Source: Flavipsychrobacter sp.
GTDB taxonomy: Bacteria; Bacteroidota; Bacteroidia; Chitinophagales; Chitinophagaceae
DNA: 60,788 bases
Direction of reading: 5' to 3'
Assembly (NCBI GenBank): GCA_016786615.1
Contig: JAEUVX010000013.1
Span: forward strand, 1 to 60,788
Part shown: in pieces, positions 33,933 to 42,902 of the stretch
Position numbering within the stretch: position 1 is the first letter of the stretch
Layout: each line of letters opens with the position of its first letter
Program-made: the position numbers and the translations under genes
The notes under the pieces: generated by a model
What the model was told of the DNA's origin: nothing
Seen by the model: only the letters and a program-made list of their open reading frames with translations
Databases searched by the model: none

Positions 33933-34385
33933 TTAGCTGTTCATTGCACCTATAAAGCCACCCATAATAGCGAATATGAATATTAATGCATAAAGGGCAA
34001 TTACAATTATCATCAGTACGCCCATATACACAAACATATTTTTCTTATAGTTGATAGCTTTATTAAACAATTCAGTATCAGCATTTGCAAGTGCGGGTTT
34101 TATCAATACAGAATATTTGTATAATGCATATGTAGGATAAAAATACAAGGCAGCCATCAGCAAGTATAATAATGTAAGGCCGATACTGCCCATGGCGCCC
34201 ATTGCAGAGCCTCCCATAGCCGTTGCCATAATAGAACCCATAAAGAGGCCTAATAGCACCATGAGACCGAGTATTACAAAGCCTACTATAGCAAGAAATT
34301 TTGTCCACCTTGTCATTTCCAGATAAATGGCTTTACCTGTTTCATCTATTGTTATTTGGTTGTTTGTGTCGATATAATTTTCCAT
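33933..34385 (-). CDS. Small integral membrane protein (DUF5362-like)
   Basis: About 150 residues with four hydrophobic helices. The N-terminal tail carries AIYLEMTRWTKFLAIVGFV (first helix near 30-52), followed by a Gly/Met/Ala-rich loop (FMGSIMATAMGGSAMGAMGS), two helices, and a C-terminal helix ending GFIGAMNS. The layout reminds me of the DUF5362 group of Bacteroidota. The function is unknown. The ATG at 34385 is used; a TTG six codons earlier is less likely. Confidence 0.72.
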   Translation of the reverse strand: MENYIDTNNQITIDETGKAIYLEMTRWTKFLAIVGFVILGLMVLLGLFMGSIMATAMGGSAMGAMGSIGLTLLYLLMAALYFYPTYALYKYSVLIKPALANADTELFNKAINYKKNMFVYMGVLMIIVIALYALIFIFAIMGGFIGAMNS

Positions 34386-34422
34386 AGTTTTTATTTCCTG
34401 CAAATATTAAATAAATACTCAA

Positions 34423-34453
34423 AAAAATAAAGGTGCAGTTATAGCACCTTTAT
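34423..34453 (-). terminator. Rho-independent terminator after proS
   Basis: On the minus strand AAAGGTGC and GCACCTTT pair around a short AT-rich loop and are followed by ATTTTTTT. It lies 24 bases past the proS stop. Confidence 0.8.
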
Positions 34454-34476
34454 AATGTCCGTATATAAATATTGTA

Positions 34477-35955
34477 TTAGTAAGCCCTTGCAAATAATAC
34501 GCGTTGTGCAGATGGGTTGCCTGTCAATACGCATGTGCCTGCTTCCTGTTCGTTATTCAATGGTATGCATCGTATAGTCGCTTTTGTCAGCTCTTTTATC
34601 TTGTCTTCTGTTTCGGCTGTACCATCCCAATGTGCAGCAACAAAACCACCTTTATCATCCAGTGTTTTTACGAAATCATCCCAGTTGTCAACTTTTGTGA
34701 TGCTTTCGTTTCGGAACTTCAGCGCCTTGTTATACATGTTGCTTTGTATTTCATCCAGCAGATTGGTTACATGTGCAATCAATCCATCCAGCGAAACAGA
34801 TTCTTTTGTTTTTTCATCCCTGCGCGCTACTTCTGCAACATTGTTTTCCAGGTCGCGTGCACCCAATGCTATACGTACCGGCACACCGCGTAATTCATGT
34901 TCTGCAAATTTCCATCCCGGGCGGGTAGTGTCGTCATTGTCAAATTTCACCCTGATGCCTTGTGAACGTAGTTCTTTTACCAACGCGTTTGCTTTGTCAT
35001 CTATGCGTTGCCTTGCTTCAGCATCTTTGTTGTAGATAGGTACTATCACTACTTGCAGCGGTGCAATGCGTGGAGGCATTACAAGCCCTTCATCATCGCT
35101 GTGTGCCATTATCAATGCACCTATCAGTCGGGTAGATACACCCCATGATGTAGCCCAAACGTATTCGATGTTATTATTCTTATCAGCAAATTTTACATCA
35201 AAGGCTTTCGCAAAGTTTTGCCCCAGGAAGTGAGAAGTGCCTGCCTGCAATGCTTTACCGTCTTGCATCAATGCCTCAATACAATAAGTATCTTCAGCAC
35301 CTGCAAAACGTTCACTGGCAGTTTTTACGCCTTTTATTACAGGCATAGCCATGTATTCTTCTGCAAACTTTGCATATACATCCAGCATCTGTACAGTTTC
35401 GGCAACAGCTTCTTCTTTAGTAGCATGCGCGGTGTGCCCTTCCTGCCACAGAAACTCTGCTGTACGCAAAAACAGGCGTGTACGCATTTCCCAACGCACT
35501 ACGTTTGCCCATTGGTTTACCAGTATCGGCAGGTCGCGGTAAGATTGTATCCAGCCTTTGTATGTACTCCAGATGATGGTTTCAGACGTAGGGCGTACTA
35601 TCAGTTCTTCTTCAAGTTTGGCTTCAGGGTCAACAATTACGCCACCACCATTCGGGTCGTTCTTCAGGCGGTAGTGTGTTACCACTGCACACTCTTTTGC
35701 AAAGCCTTCAACGTGCGATGCTTCTTTGCTCAGGTAGCTTTTGGGTATGAATAAAGGGAAGTATGCGTTCTGGTGTCCTGTTTCTTTAAACATGCGGTCC
35801 AGTACGTCGCGCATATTTTCCCACAGTGCAAATCCATAAGGTTTTATTACCATGCACCCGCGCACGTCTGAGTGTTCAGCCAATCCGCCCTTCAGCACAA
35901 GGTCATTATACCACTGCGAGTAATCCTGTTTACGAGATGTTAAATTATCTGCCAT
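34477..35955 (-). CDS. proS: Prolyl-tRNA synthetase (archaeal/eukaryotic-type)
   Basis: It charges tRNA-Pro with proline. At 492 residues it has no editing (INS) domain, placing it in the archaeal/eukaryotic-like class of ProS found in Bacteroidota. Class II motifs are visible: [17 protein letters not shown] (32-48), the motif 2 region [24 protein letters not shown], and motif 3-like [18 protein letters not shown]. The anticodon-binding domain follows ([16 protein letters not shown]), with a C-terminal zinc-ribbon-like region that has only one evident Cys, so zinc binding is doubtful. It stands alone and ends at a good terminator. Confidence 0.96.
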   Translation of the reverse strand: MADNLTSRKQDYSQWYNDLVLKGGLAEHSDVRGCMVIKPYGFALWENMRDVLDRMFKETGHQNAYFPLFIPKSYLSKEASHVEGFAKECAVVTHYRLKNDPNGGGVIVDPEAKLEEELIVRPTSETIIWSTYKGWIQSYRDLPILVNQWANVVRWEMRTRLFLRTAEFLWQEGHTAHATKEEAVAETVQMLDVYAKFAEEYMAMPVIKGVKTASERFAGAEDTYCIEALMQDGKALQAGTSHFLGQNFAKAFDVKFADKNNNIEYVWATSWGVSTRLIGALIMAHSDDEGLVMPPRIAPLQVVIVPIYNKDAEARQRIDDKANALVKELRSQGIRVKFDNDDTTRPGWKFAEHELRGVPVRIALGARDLENNVAEVARRDEKTKESVSLDGLIAHVTNLLDEIQSNMYNKALKFRNESITKVDNWDDFVKTLDDKGGFVAAHWDGTAETEDKIKELTKATIRCIPLNNEQEAGTCVLTGNPSAQRVLFARAY

Positions 35956-36031
35956 ATATGTTTTGGCACACTTTTCGTTGCCTTTTTAGTGCCGCAAATG
36001 TACTAATTTCACTAAGCAAAATCATATTAAG

Positions 36032-37264
36032 ATGAAACGCTTTCTTTTAACAGGGCTTGTATTGATGAGTATGGCAGGTGCTACGGTGTATGCACAGCAG
36101 TACGATGATGATATATACACTACTAGCAGGGATGCACGACGCAAAGCCAAAGCAGAGAAAAAAGCAGAGGAAGAGTACCGCAAACAGCAGGAAGAAGAAG
36201 CTGCTGCACGCAAATCTGTAGAAGAAGAAAACGGGACATACAACGATAGCCGTTACGGCAATTCATCGAATGATTCATATATAGATTACGACGATGACTC
36301 TTATTATTCCAATCGTTTCCAACGTTTCGGTTATGGTTCATTCTACAACCCGTATTGGGGTTACGACCCTTGGTACAATCCATATTGGGGTTGGGGCCCG
36401 GGTTGGGGATGGGGTTATCAGCCGGGTTGGTCTGTAGGTGTTGGCTGGGGCGGCCCATACTGGTCGTCTTACTGGGGATGGAATAACTGGTATGGTTACT
36501 CCGGCTTCAACTGCTGGGGTGGCGGCTGGGGCTATGGTGGCTGGGGCTACGGTGGCTGGGGTGGTGGTTACTACAACGGATACTGGGATGGTTATTACTC
36601 CGGCTTATACAACGGTGGTGGTTTCCGCAATACTACTTACGGGCCACGTACATCATTCAATAGAAATTACAGCAATGTAAGAGCTAACAGCGGCTTGAGG
36701 CAAGCTGTAAACGCACCTAATAGTCAGCAACGCATGACCAGAGGGGCAGGCAATACCATACGTAGTGCTGAACCGGTAAGAAGTACACCGGCAACTACAC
36801 CAAGAGGAAGCAGGTTGCCTGAAAACAATGGGGCAAATACGACACCGCGTGGTATAGAAACAGAGCGCCCTGCCGGCAGAAGCAACAGGTATAATAGTGG
36901 CAATACTGCTAACCCTGCAGAAGCAAGGCCTGTAGAAAATAACAGGGGCAGGTTTGAGGAGCCACGTTATAATGAAAGGCAACCTCAGCCTCAACAAATA
37001 GAGCAGCGCAATGCAGAGCCTCGTCAATACGAGCAGAATAATTCTCAGCCTCGTCAATACGAACAACGGAACGTGCAGCCACAACAACGCTATGAACAGC
37101 CAAGGCAGCAGCAATATTCTCAGCCAAGCTACAATGCACCATCCCGCAGCTACGAAAACCGTGGTGGAGGAAATTCTGGTGGTGGCGGTGGTAGCCGGGG
37201 TGGTAGCTCAGGCGGTGGTGGTAGCCGCAGCGGTGGTTTTGGTGGCGGCGGCGGACGCAGATAA
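36032..37264 (+). CDS. Secreted low-complexity Trp/Tyr/Gly-, Gln- and Gly/Ser-rich protein
   Basis: A signal peptide (1-21, ATVYAQ) is followed by five clear zones. Residues 30-65 are a charged Lys/Glu/Arg helix; 75-100 are Asp/Ser/Tyr-rich; about 100-200 are dense in Gly, Trp and Tyr with GWGYGGWGYGGWGGGYYNG-type repeats. Residues about 290-370 are Pro/Gln/Arg-rich with PRQYEQ repeats, and the last 45 are Gly/Ser/Arg (GGGGSRGG...GGGGRR). It has no fold of known type. It may be an adhesive or matrix protein, or a scaffold that phase-separates (inference). It ends before a strong terminator. Confidence 0.85.
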   Translation: MKRFLLTGLVLMSMAGATVYAQQYDDDIYTTSRDARRKAKAEKKAEEEYRKQQEEEAAARKSVEEENGTYNDSRYGNSSNDSYIDYDDDSYYSNRFQRFGYGSFYNPYWGYDPWYNPYWGWGPGWGWGYQPGWSVGVGWGGPYWSSYWGWNNWYGYSGFNCWGGGWGYGGWGYGGWGGGYYNGYWDGYYSGLYNGGGFRNTTYGPRTSFNRNYSNVRANSGLRQAVNAPNSQQRMTRGAGNTIRSAEPVRSTPATTPRGSRLPENNGANTTPRGIETERPAGRSNRYNSGNTANPAEARPVENNRGRFEEPRYNERQPQPQQIEQRNAEPRQYEQNNSQPRQYEQRNVQPQQRYEQPRQQQYSQPSYNAPSRSYENRGGGNSGGGGGSRGGSSGGGGSRSGGFGGGGGRR

Positions 37265-37275
37265 TAAGATTTTAT

Positions 37276-37303
37276 AAGGTGGCAAAATGCCACCTTTGTT
37301 TTT
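37276..37303 (+). terminator. Rho-independent terminator of the low-complexity protein gene
   Basis: AAGGTGGCA and TGCCACCTT are perfect 9-base arms around AAA, followed by TGTTTTT. It lies 12 bases after the stop codon. Confidence 0.85.
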
Positions 37304-37451
37304 CTGATTCGTTAAAACGTTCTTAATTATAACAATATCCTGTACTTTGCTTTTAACATTGGTATAGCATTTGTTTGCAGATATTTGTTATACATTAATT
37401 AAACATTCACAATTATAAATTGTCTTTTATTCAAATAAGAAATCTGCTTTT

Positions 37452-38984
37452 ATGAATATCCGCAGTTATTTAGCCGCCAGTACATTACTCCTTACATACA
37501 CAGCATGCAATAGCGTTTATGCACAAGATGAAACAGACGCTTTGCGATTCTCTTACCTGCAGCCACAAGGTACTGCACGCTCTATGGGTATAGGTGGTGC
37601 TTTAGGTGCCTTAGGGGGCGATTTTACATCACTCAGTGTCAATCCCGCAGGTCTGGGTGTGTACAGGCGTTCTGAATTTACTTTTACACCATCGCTGAAG
37701 CTGAACAGTGCAACGGGTACTTATCAGGGGCAAGCAATGGATGATAATATCACACGCTTTAATATTAATAATCTGGGCGTAGTATTTACAAGTTCGCAAA
37801 AAGGACAGCGTTACGAGCGCAGCAAATGGAAATCTACTTCATTCGGGTTTGGTATCAACCGCCTTGCAGACTTCAGCAGCAATGCCAGTTATGGCGGGTT
37901 TAATAATACCAGCAGTGGTTCGGAGGTGTTTTCAATAGATGCCAATCAATATCCGCAGGATGTAAACAACAGTAATGCAGCAGGAACACCTGCATACCTC
38001 GGTTACCAAAGCTATTTGTTAGATACATTTAACGGTTCATACATTCCTGTAGTAGATTATCAGGCAGGAACCAACCAGTTGCGTACCATTACGCAGAAAG
38101 GTGGCATATCTGAACTGGCTGTATCATTAGGTGGCAATTATGAAGAGAAACTGATGATGGGTGCAACAATTGGCATACCGGTAGTACGTTATATCCGCGA
38201 GATAAACTACGAGGAAAAAGATGCTACCAACAATCCCAACAACTTCTTCGAGAGCTTCAAATATTCAGAGTCGCTTACTACACGTGGTAGTGGTGTCAAT
38301 CTGAAACTTGGTTTTATCTATAAGCCGGTTGAGGCATTGCGCATCGGTGCATCTATACATACACCTACATACATGAGCCTGAAGGATGAACTGAACAAGA
38401 ACATCGTTACCAATACTGAAAACTTTAAAAATGTCTTAGGTGTAGGTGGCAGCCCTGTGACACGTGTAGATGCTCCGCTGAATGTGTATGAATACAGCCT
38501 GGTAACACCTTGGCGAACCGTATTGAGCGCAGCAGGTATCTTTGGCAAATATGGCTTCCTGAGTGTGGACTATGAATATGTAAACTATGCTTCATCTCGC
38601 TTCATCTTCGATGCACAGGACCGTTCATTACAGTCAAGCATCAACCAGACAATTAAGAATACATACAAAGGGGCATCAAACCTGAGGGTAGGGCTTGAAG
38701 GCAGGATAGATATGATATCTGTGCGCGTAGGCTTTGGCTACTACGGCAGTCCTTATAAAACTTATGCCGTTAATGCCGACAGGCTGGAATTTTCCGCAGG
38801 GCTTGGTTTTCGTACCGATAGCTGGTTTATTGATTTAGGCTTTATAAACAGCAGCAGCCAGATGCAGGAACAACCATATTCATTGGACCCTACAGCACCG
38901 GGTTATGCAAACGTAATAGTGCCTACGGCTACTATCAAAAACAACTTTAATAATGCGGCACTCACATTTGGTGTCAAGTTTTAA
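37452..38984 (+). CDS. FadL/OmpP1-like outer-membrane transport protein
   Basis: A 510-residue beta-barrel with signal peptide (1-24, SVYAQ-DE; Cys19 lies inside the signal). The family start GTARSMGIGGALGALGGDFTSLSVNPAGLG (near 37-66) marks the OmpP1/FadL/TodX group found in Bacteroidota, which takes up fatty acids and other hydrophobic compounds through the outer membrane. Long alternating strands follow, ending ALTFGVKF with a C-terminal Phe. It has a TACTTTGC box far upstream (near 37343). It is followed by a terminator and a PagL-like gene. Confidence 0.9.
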   Translation: MNIRSYLAASTLLLTYTACNSVYAQDETDALRFSYLQPQGTARSMGIGGALGALGGDFTSLSVNPAGLGVYRRSEFTFTPSLKLNSATGTYQGQAMDDNITRFNINNLGVVFTSSQKGQRYERSKWKSTSFGFGINRLADFSSNASYGGFNNTSSGSEVFSIDANQYPQDVNNSNAAGTPAYLGYQSYLLDTFNGSYIPVVDYQAGTNQLRTITQKGGISELAVSLGGNYEEKLMMGATIGIPVVRYIREINYEEKDATNNPNNFFESFKYSESLTTRGSGVNLKLGFIYKPVEALRIGASIHTPTYMSLKDELNKNIVTNTENFKNVLGVGGSPVTRVDAPLNVYEYSLVTPWRTVLSAAGIFGKYGFLSVDYEYVNYASSRFIFDAQDRSLQSSINQTIKNTYKGASNLRVGLEGRIDMISVRVGFGYYGSPYKTYAVNADRLEFSAGLGFRTDSWFIDLGFINSSSQMQEQPYSLDPTAPGYANVIVPTATIKNNFNNAALTFGVKF

Positions 38985-39008
38985 TACTTACTGAATTTTA
39001 TTGTACAG

Positions 39009-39034
39009 GGCCGCAATATTATTGCGGCTCTTTT
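39009..39034 (+). terminator. Rho-independent terminator of the FadL-like gene
   Basis: GCCGCAAT and ATTGCGGC are perfect 8-base arms around ATT, followed by TCTTTTGTTA. It lies 25 bases past the FadL-like stop. Confidence 0.8.
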
Positions 39035-39084
39035 GTTATTGACTATAGCCCTTAATGCGTATTTTTATATACTGCGTTTTGCCT

Positions 39085-39627
39085 ATGCGTTTTTCAGCAG
39101 CTCTGATACTGTTATTGTTGTTGCCTGTACACATGATGTATGCAAAAGGCAGGCACAAGGGCAAGTGGTATGGCTATGCCGAAACAGGGGTGATGAAAGA
39201 AGTGGATTATTTTGAGTCTTATCAACTGGCATTACACGCAGGTGCAGAATATAGTGCTAATCCGTTACGGTCTTTTGGCTGCGAATTGTATCTCTGGCAA
39301 TTTATTGAGAAAGATATCAATTCTACCGGTGTCGGGCTGAGGCCTGTTATCAGGCATTATATGTGGCGTGCTGCAATGTACAATATTTTTCTTGAGGTAA
39401 AAGGTGGTGTGATACTGATGACACCCGCTTTTCCGTATGGTGGTACGCAGTTTAACTTTACCCTTACCGGAGGCTTGGGCGGAGACATATACCTTACAGA
39501 ACGTGCAAAGCTGCTGATTACTGCTAAATACAATCACCTTTCTAACTGGAATATTACCGGCGAATTCAATAACCCATCGTGGGATGGCATAGGGCTAACC
39601 TGCGGACTGATGTGGCGGATACGTTAA
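39085..39627 (+). CDS. PagL-like lipid A 3-O-deacylase (acyloxyacyl hydrolase family)
   Basis: An outer-membrane barrel of about 180 residues with signal peptide MRFSAALILLLLLPVHMMYA. The motif KYNHLSNWNITGEF (148-161) carries His151, Ser153 and Asn154, the pattern of the PagL active site (H-x-S-N) near the C-terminus, with Glu160 or Asp167 as the acid. Mature strands include GLRPVIRHYMWRAAMYNIFLEV. PagL removes the 3-O acyl chain of lipid A. An ATG at 39055 would add ten residues ahead of the signal sequence; 39085 gives a cleaner signal peptide. Confidence 0.8.
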   Translation: MRFSAALILLLLLPVHMMYAKGRHKGKWYGYAETGVMKEVDYFESYQLALHAGAEYSANPLRSFGCELYLWQFIEKDINSTGVGLRPVIRHYMWRAAMYNIFLEVKGGVILMTPAFPYGGTQFNFTLTGGLGGDIYLTERAKLLITAKYNHLSNWNITGEFNNPSWDGIGLTCGLMWRIR

Positions 39628-39647
39628 TCAGATAGCTGTTACTCCCA

Positions 39648-40298
39648 TCAGTTCCATATCTGTTGCTGCTGTTGCTTGAAGATTGCCTTGTCTGAAGTGC
39701 TGATGACAACTATGGTGAACAAGCCGAGAACTATCAGCAGTGCGGCTTCCATATAAGATGTAAGCATCGTGGCGTTGACAATAGACTTGCTGCTGCGCCT
39801 GATGTTATTTCCTTCTCCTGCCTGTATGCTGCTAAGTGCATTCAGCGATGCTATGGTGTTATTAAAATCCTTATCGGGGGTAGATTGTATACTGATGGGT
39901 ACAAGCTGTGTATATGGCGTAGTGTGCGTGTTGTAGCGTGCAAGGTTTTGTTTGAAAGCCTGCCATTCCTGTTGCTCCGGCAGGGTCAGGAAAGTCTTTT
40001 CGTAGCTGTGTATAATGCTTGCTATTGCTGCATCGTGCATTTGTTGCATCGTTGTATATTCCCGGATGCTATATTGGTTTTTATGCTCTGCGAGCAGGCG
40101 CTTTTCGTACAGGTGATTGCTGATATTGTATATATAGGTTGCGGGCATCAGCCTGTCTTTGTAGATAGATGATAAACTGTGCTCCATACGTGCAAAATCA
40201 TTTCTGTAAGAGATATGCCCCAGTAGTATGATTACCAGTATGGCACATAAGCCCGCCGCAGCTTTTGCTTTGTTGGCAACACCGTAAGCCCATTTCAT
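39648..40298 (-). CDS. Membrane protein with MCP-type four-helix bundle sensor domain
   Basis: Two transmembrane helices (near 15-33 and 186-206) flank a periplasmic helical domain of about 150 residues like the four-helix-bundle ligand-binding domain of chemoreceptors (RMEHSLSSIYKDRLMPATYIYNISNHLYEKRLL). There is no HAMP domain, no methyl-accepting domain and no kinase; the cytosolic tail is only a few residues (FKQQQQQIWN). It is an orphan sensor module. The ATG at 40298 is preferred to the TTG two codons upstream. A TAACTTTA box lies 25 bases upstream. Confidence 0.82.
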   Translation of the reverse strand: MKWAYGVANKAKAAAGLCAILVIILLGHISYRNDFARMEHSLSSIYKDRLMPATYIYNISNHLYEKRLLAEHKNQYSIREYTTMQQMHDAAIASIIHSYEKTFLTLPEQQEWQAFKQNLARYNTHTTPYTQLVPISIQSTPDKDFNNTIASLNALSSIQAGEGNNIRRSSKSIVNATMLTSYMEAALLIVLGLFTIVVISTSDKAIFKQQQQQIWN

Positions 40299-40604
40299 AA
40301 ACAACCGTTTTTCGGGTACATCTTAAAGTTACGCATTATTATGTTGGGTACTCCGTTGATGGTAACAATTAAATGCCTGTCGATTGAAATAAAAAAGCTG
40401 CGACAAGAGGGGTGCCGCAGCACAGTCATACCAATAGGGGCAAATATATTAATATGGTTATCAGTTATCTATATCAGATATAGTTGTGAAAATCCGGTGG
40501 CATCACATACCACTGTCCTGATAAGGGGGGGTATCACTGCGCGGCAAAAATAGATGGTTGTACTACACTCAGGAATACCCATAGGTGGGTATTTTTTCTT
40601 CTTG
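40299..40604. other. Intergenic region between sensor-like protein and LuxR-type regulator genes
   Basis: About 300 bases with no credible coding frame. It holds the promoter side of the sensor-like gene (TAACTTTA, minus strand, 40324-40331) and a terminator for the regulator gene at 40391-40421. The remaining sequence (40425-40600) has no recognised repeat or RNA. Confidence 0.6.
40391..40421 (-). terminator. Rho-independent terminator downstream of the LuxR-type regulator gene
   Basis: On the minus strand GCTGCG...CGCAGC pair, with a CA/TG inner extension across one mismatch, and TTTTTT follows. It is about 185 bases past the stop of the regulator gene. Confidence 0.65.
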
Positions 40605-41306
40605 CTATATCATATTAAATGCTTGTGCGAATTGTATTAATTCATAGTTATTATCAACATTTATTTTCTTCTTAATGTTTCGCCTGTGTGTTTTCACCGT
40701 GTCTTCAGACAAGAATAGTGTTTCTGCAATTTCTGCCGATGTTTTATCCTTTGCAGTCAGGGTAAGTATTTCTTTTTCGCGTTTGGTAAGCGATGCATAC
40801 AGGTGGTTGTTCTGATGCAGAAAACTATTTTCCTGCAGCAGGCGTTCCAGCTTGGCCGAGAAGTTGTGCTCCGGTGCTACCGGTATGGTAGTAACTACAG
40901 AAAGCATAGGTTTTCCTTCATCATCGCGCATGAATATTTTAATGGCGCTGAGCCAAAGTTCCCAATCTTCTTTATACAACGGGCGCACACGTTGAAAGAA
41001 AGACACTACCTCATCATCATTATTATTCTCCAGCATCTGCAATATTGCAGGTACATATTCCCGTGTTTCATCAGGGTGGAAGAAATGCTTGTGGTAATCG
41101 GCACCCATTGCCTGCAATGCAGCAATATCGGTATTCAGTAAGCGCAGGCCCCAGTTGCTCATATATACAGGTACGCCTGTTTTTATGTTGTTTATTATAG
41201 TTACTGCTGGCAGCAATTCAAAAACAGGGGCATACTCATGTATGCGCTGCTCAATCTTTTGGGTCAAGTGCATTATAAAATCAATGGGGTAGTTGAACGA
41301 AACCAT
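40605..41306 (-). CDS. LuxR/GerE-type transcriptional regulator with PAS-like N-terminus
   Basis: A cytosolic regulator of about 233 residues. The C-terminal 55 residues (LTKREKEILTLTAKDKTSAEIAETLF...) form a LuxR-type helix-turn-helix of the NarL/GerE family; TVKTHRRNIKKK is the recognition helix. The N-terminal 150 residues look like a PAS-type sensing fold (MSNWGLRLLNTDI...MLSVVTTIPV). No phospho-acceptor receiver is present. Neighbours do not suggest a regulon. The ATG at 41306 is used; ATG 41273 is a shorter possibility and an upstream TTG is unlikely. Confidence 0.87.
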   Translation of the reverse strand: MVSFNYPIDFIMHLTQKIEQRIHEYAPVFELLPAVTIINNIKTGVPVYMSNWGLRLLNTDIAALQAMGADYHKHFFHPDETREYVPAILQMLENNNDDEVVSFFQRVRPLYKEDWELWLSAIKIFMRDDEGKPMLSVVTTIPVAPEHNFSAKLERLLQENSFLHQNNHLYASLTKREKEILTLTAKDKTSAEIAETLFLSEDTVKTHRRNIKKKINVDNNYELIQFAQAFNMI

Positions 41307-41428
41307 TAAAGTAGTCCAATACTGTTGCAATAACAAATGAGGGGAGATAAGGATTATCAATGGGTTAATTAATAATTATCTATACATTAAATGATTGTTT
41401 GCTATACATAGCGGGCATAACACCATAG

Positions 41429-41436
41429 TAACTTTG
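41429..41436 (+). promoter_or_regulatory. -7 promoter box of the lipoprotein gene at 41486
   Basis: TAACTTTG is a perfect TAnnTTTG match, with an expected leader of about 43 bases. A TTTG at 41398-41401 is 27 bases upstream, too far for a good -33 element. Confidence 0.5.
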
Positions 41437-41485
41437 CGTTAATACAAGAGGCGCAATTGCCTCTGTATAACTAAATACAAGGGTT

Positions 41486-41929
41486 ATGAAAGCGTTATAC
41501 ATATTGCTGTTGTCAACAGTGTTGCTGGCATGCAATAAAAAGCAAACCGTTTCGCCCGGCCATAGTGTACACATGTGGGCAGAGGGCAGTGAAGAAGAAA
41601 TACCCGTAGAATACATTGATGCAGTATGGGATTATAAAACCGGTGCGTTGCATATATATGCCGAAGGCATCAATCACGAATTGCTGAAGCTGCACCTGAG
41701 CAACATGTGTTATACAGGCACTTTTACCAATATTGGTATGGATAATGTGTACTATGCTGATGATATCGAATTCTATTCAGCGGCATTGCAGACAGGTAGC
41801 ATCAGTATAGATGCAGTTACACAACAATACGCCTCGGGCAGTATGAAGGCTACATTGCTGAATGGCAACGGCCGAACAGACAGTAAAACGGTATCGTGCA
41901 GGTTTGTTATCTATAGTACGGAAGAGTAG
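41486..41929 (+). CDS. Hypothetical lipoprotein, 147 residues
   Basis: A lipobox VLLAC (Cys16) follows a short hydrophobic signal, so the protein is lipid-anchored outside the inner membrane. The body (DAVWDYKTGALHIYAEGINHELLKLHL...SISIDAVTQQYASGSMKATLL) looks like a small beta-sandwich. A short Gly/Asn/Thr-rich segment precedes the end (CRFVIYSTEE). No family is recognised. It is transcribed alone from its own promoter box, with no partner gene beside it. Confidence 0.78.
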   Translation: MKALYILLLSTVLLACNKKQTVSPGHSVHMWAEGSEEEIPVEYIDAVWDYKTGALHIYAEGINHELLKLHLSNMCYTGTFTNIGMDNVYYADDIEFYSAALQTGSISIDAVTQQYASGSMKATLLNGNGRTDSKTVSCRFVIYSTEE

Positions 41930-42036
41930 CTCATTCCAAATATTCCATTCCAATTGGAATATGTAATTACTGAAAAATGCATTTTTTCAGTACGGTACAA
42001 TTCTTTTCATGTATTACCCCTAATAAAAACTTAACA

Positions 42037-42065
42037 TTGAAATTGTTACCTATGTTTTAAGTTTG
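42037..42065 (+). promoter_or_regulatory. Promoter of the histone H1-like gene
   Basis: TTG at 42037-42039 and a perfect TAAGTTTG at 42058-42065 are 18 bases apart, close to the Bacteroidota spacing. The leader would be about 36 bases. This is the best two-element promoter in the window. Confidence 0.6.
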
Positions 42066-42107
42066 TATTATCAAATCGTTATTGTTTACCAAAATACTTA
42101 ATAAAAT

Positions 42108-42383
42108 ATGGCAGATACCGGCAAGGTAAAAGCAGCATCATCTAAGAAAGATATACAAGCTGCTATAGCAAAGAAAATTGAAGCAGCATTGGCAGATATG
42201 AAAACAGCCATCGGCGATAAGAAGTTTGTAAAGAGTGCTAAGAAAGCAGCTAAAATATTTGCAGCCGCAATGCCTAAAAAGACCAAGGCTAAAAAAGCAC
42301 CTACTGCTAAAAAGAAAACACCTGCAAAGCGCAAAGCAGCAGTGAAGAAAACCATTGTGAAGAAAGCGGTAGCTGCCAAATAA
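42108..42383 (+). CDS. Histone H1-like Lys/Ala-rich nucleoid protein
   Basis: A 91-residue, strongly basic protein. The first 55 residues form an amphipathic helix (KKDIQAAIAKKIEAALADMKTAIGDKKF...), and the rest is a PKKTKAKKAPTAKKK-type tail of Lys, Ala, Pro and Thr. This matches the bacterial histone H1-like (Hc1-like) proteins, which bind DNA with low sequence preference. It is a single-gene unit with a strong promoter and a terminator at its end, which suggests high expression. Confidence 0.88.
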   Translation: MADTGKVKAASSKKDIQAAIAKKIEAALADMKTAIGDKKFVKSAKKAAKIFAAAMPKKTKAKKAPTAKKKTPAKRKAAVKKTIVKKAVAAK

Positions 42384-42419
42384 CTTAGAATGGTTATTAT
42401 ACAAATAGACAATAAATAT

Positions 42420-42446
42420 AACGCCTCTTTTCAGGGGCGTTTTTTA
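42420..42446 (+). terminator. Rho-independent terminator of the histone-like gene
   Basis: AACGCCTC and GGGGCGTT pair (one G-U) around TTTTCA, followed by TTTTT. The arms share bases with the rRNA terminator at the window start. Confidence 0.85.
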
Positions 42447-42504
42447 TTTGTGTATAGTATATGAATGAGCAGGAAATGAAACACCTATGTATTATTTTGC
42501 AGGT

Positions 42505-42846
42505 ATGGATGCCAATGCGCAAAGATACCTGCTGTTAATCAAACTGCTCCATACCATTATATGGCTGGTGCTGGGTACTACGGTGCTTTATGTATTGTAC
42601 AGTGGTATTACGGGGTGTATAACCATCTATAGCTGGTGGGCAGTAGCGGCAATAATAATAGAGGGGCTGGTGCTGATACTCTTTAAAGGTAGCTGCCCGC
42701 TGACGGTAATGGCAAGGCAATACTCAACATCCACCAAGCACAATTTTGATATCTTTCTGCCCGAGTGGCTGGCACAGTACAACAAACTGATATTTACCAC
42801 ACTATTTGTTATAGGCGTAGTATTGATGGTGGTACGGGTGATATAG
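42505..42846 (+). CDS. Small integral membrane protein, DUF2784-like
   Basis: About 113 residues with three or four helices (LIKLLHTIIWLVLGTTVLYVLY; SWWAVAAIIIEGLVLILF; FTTLFVIGVVLMVVRVI). A GSCPLT motif and FDIFLPEWLAQYNKLIF in the loop before the last helix resemble the DUF2784 family of unknown function. The ATG at 42505 is chosen because a TTATTTTG box ends 5 bases upstream; an ATG at 42487 lies before that box and would need another promoter. It stands alone. Confidence 0.75.
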   Translation: MDANAQRYLLLIKLLHTIIWLVLGTTVLYVLYSGITGCITIYSWWAVAAIIIEGLVLILFKGSCPLTVMARQYSTSTKHNFDIFLPEWLAQYNKLIFTTLFVIGVVLMVVRVI

Positions 42847-42902
42847 TATTAAGAACAAAACATGCAAAAAACGACTAGTAAATATTCCATGGAATGGAAT
42901 TG

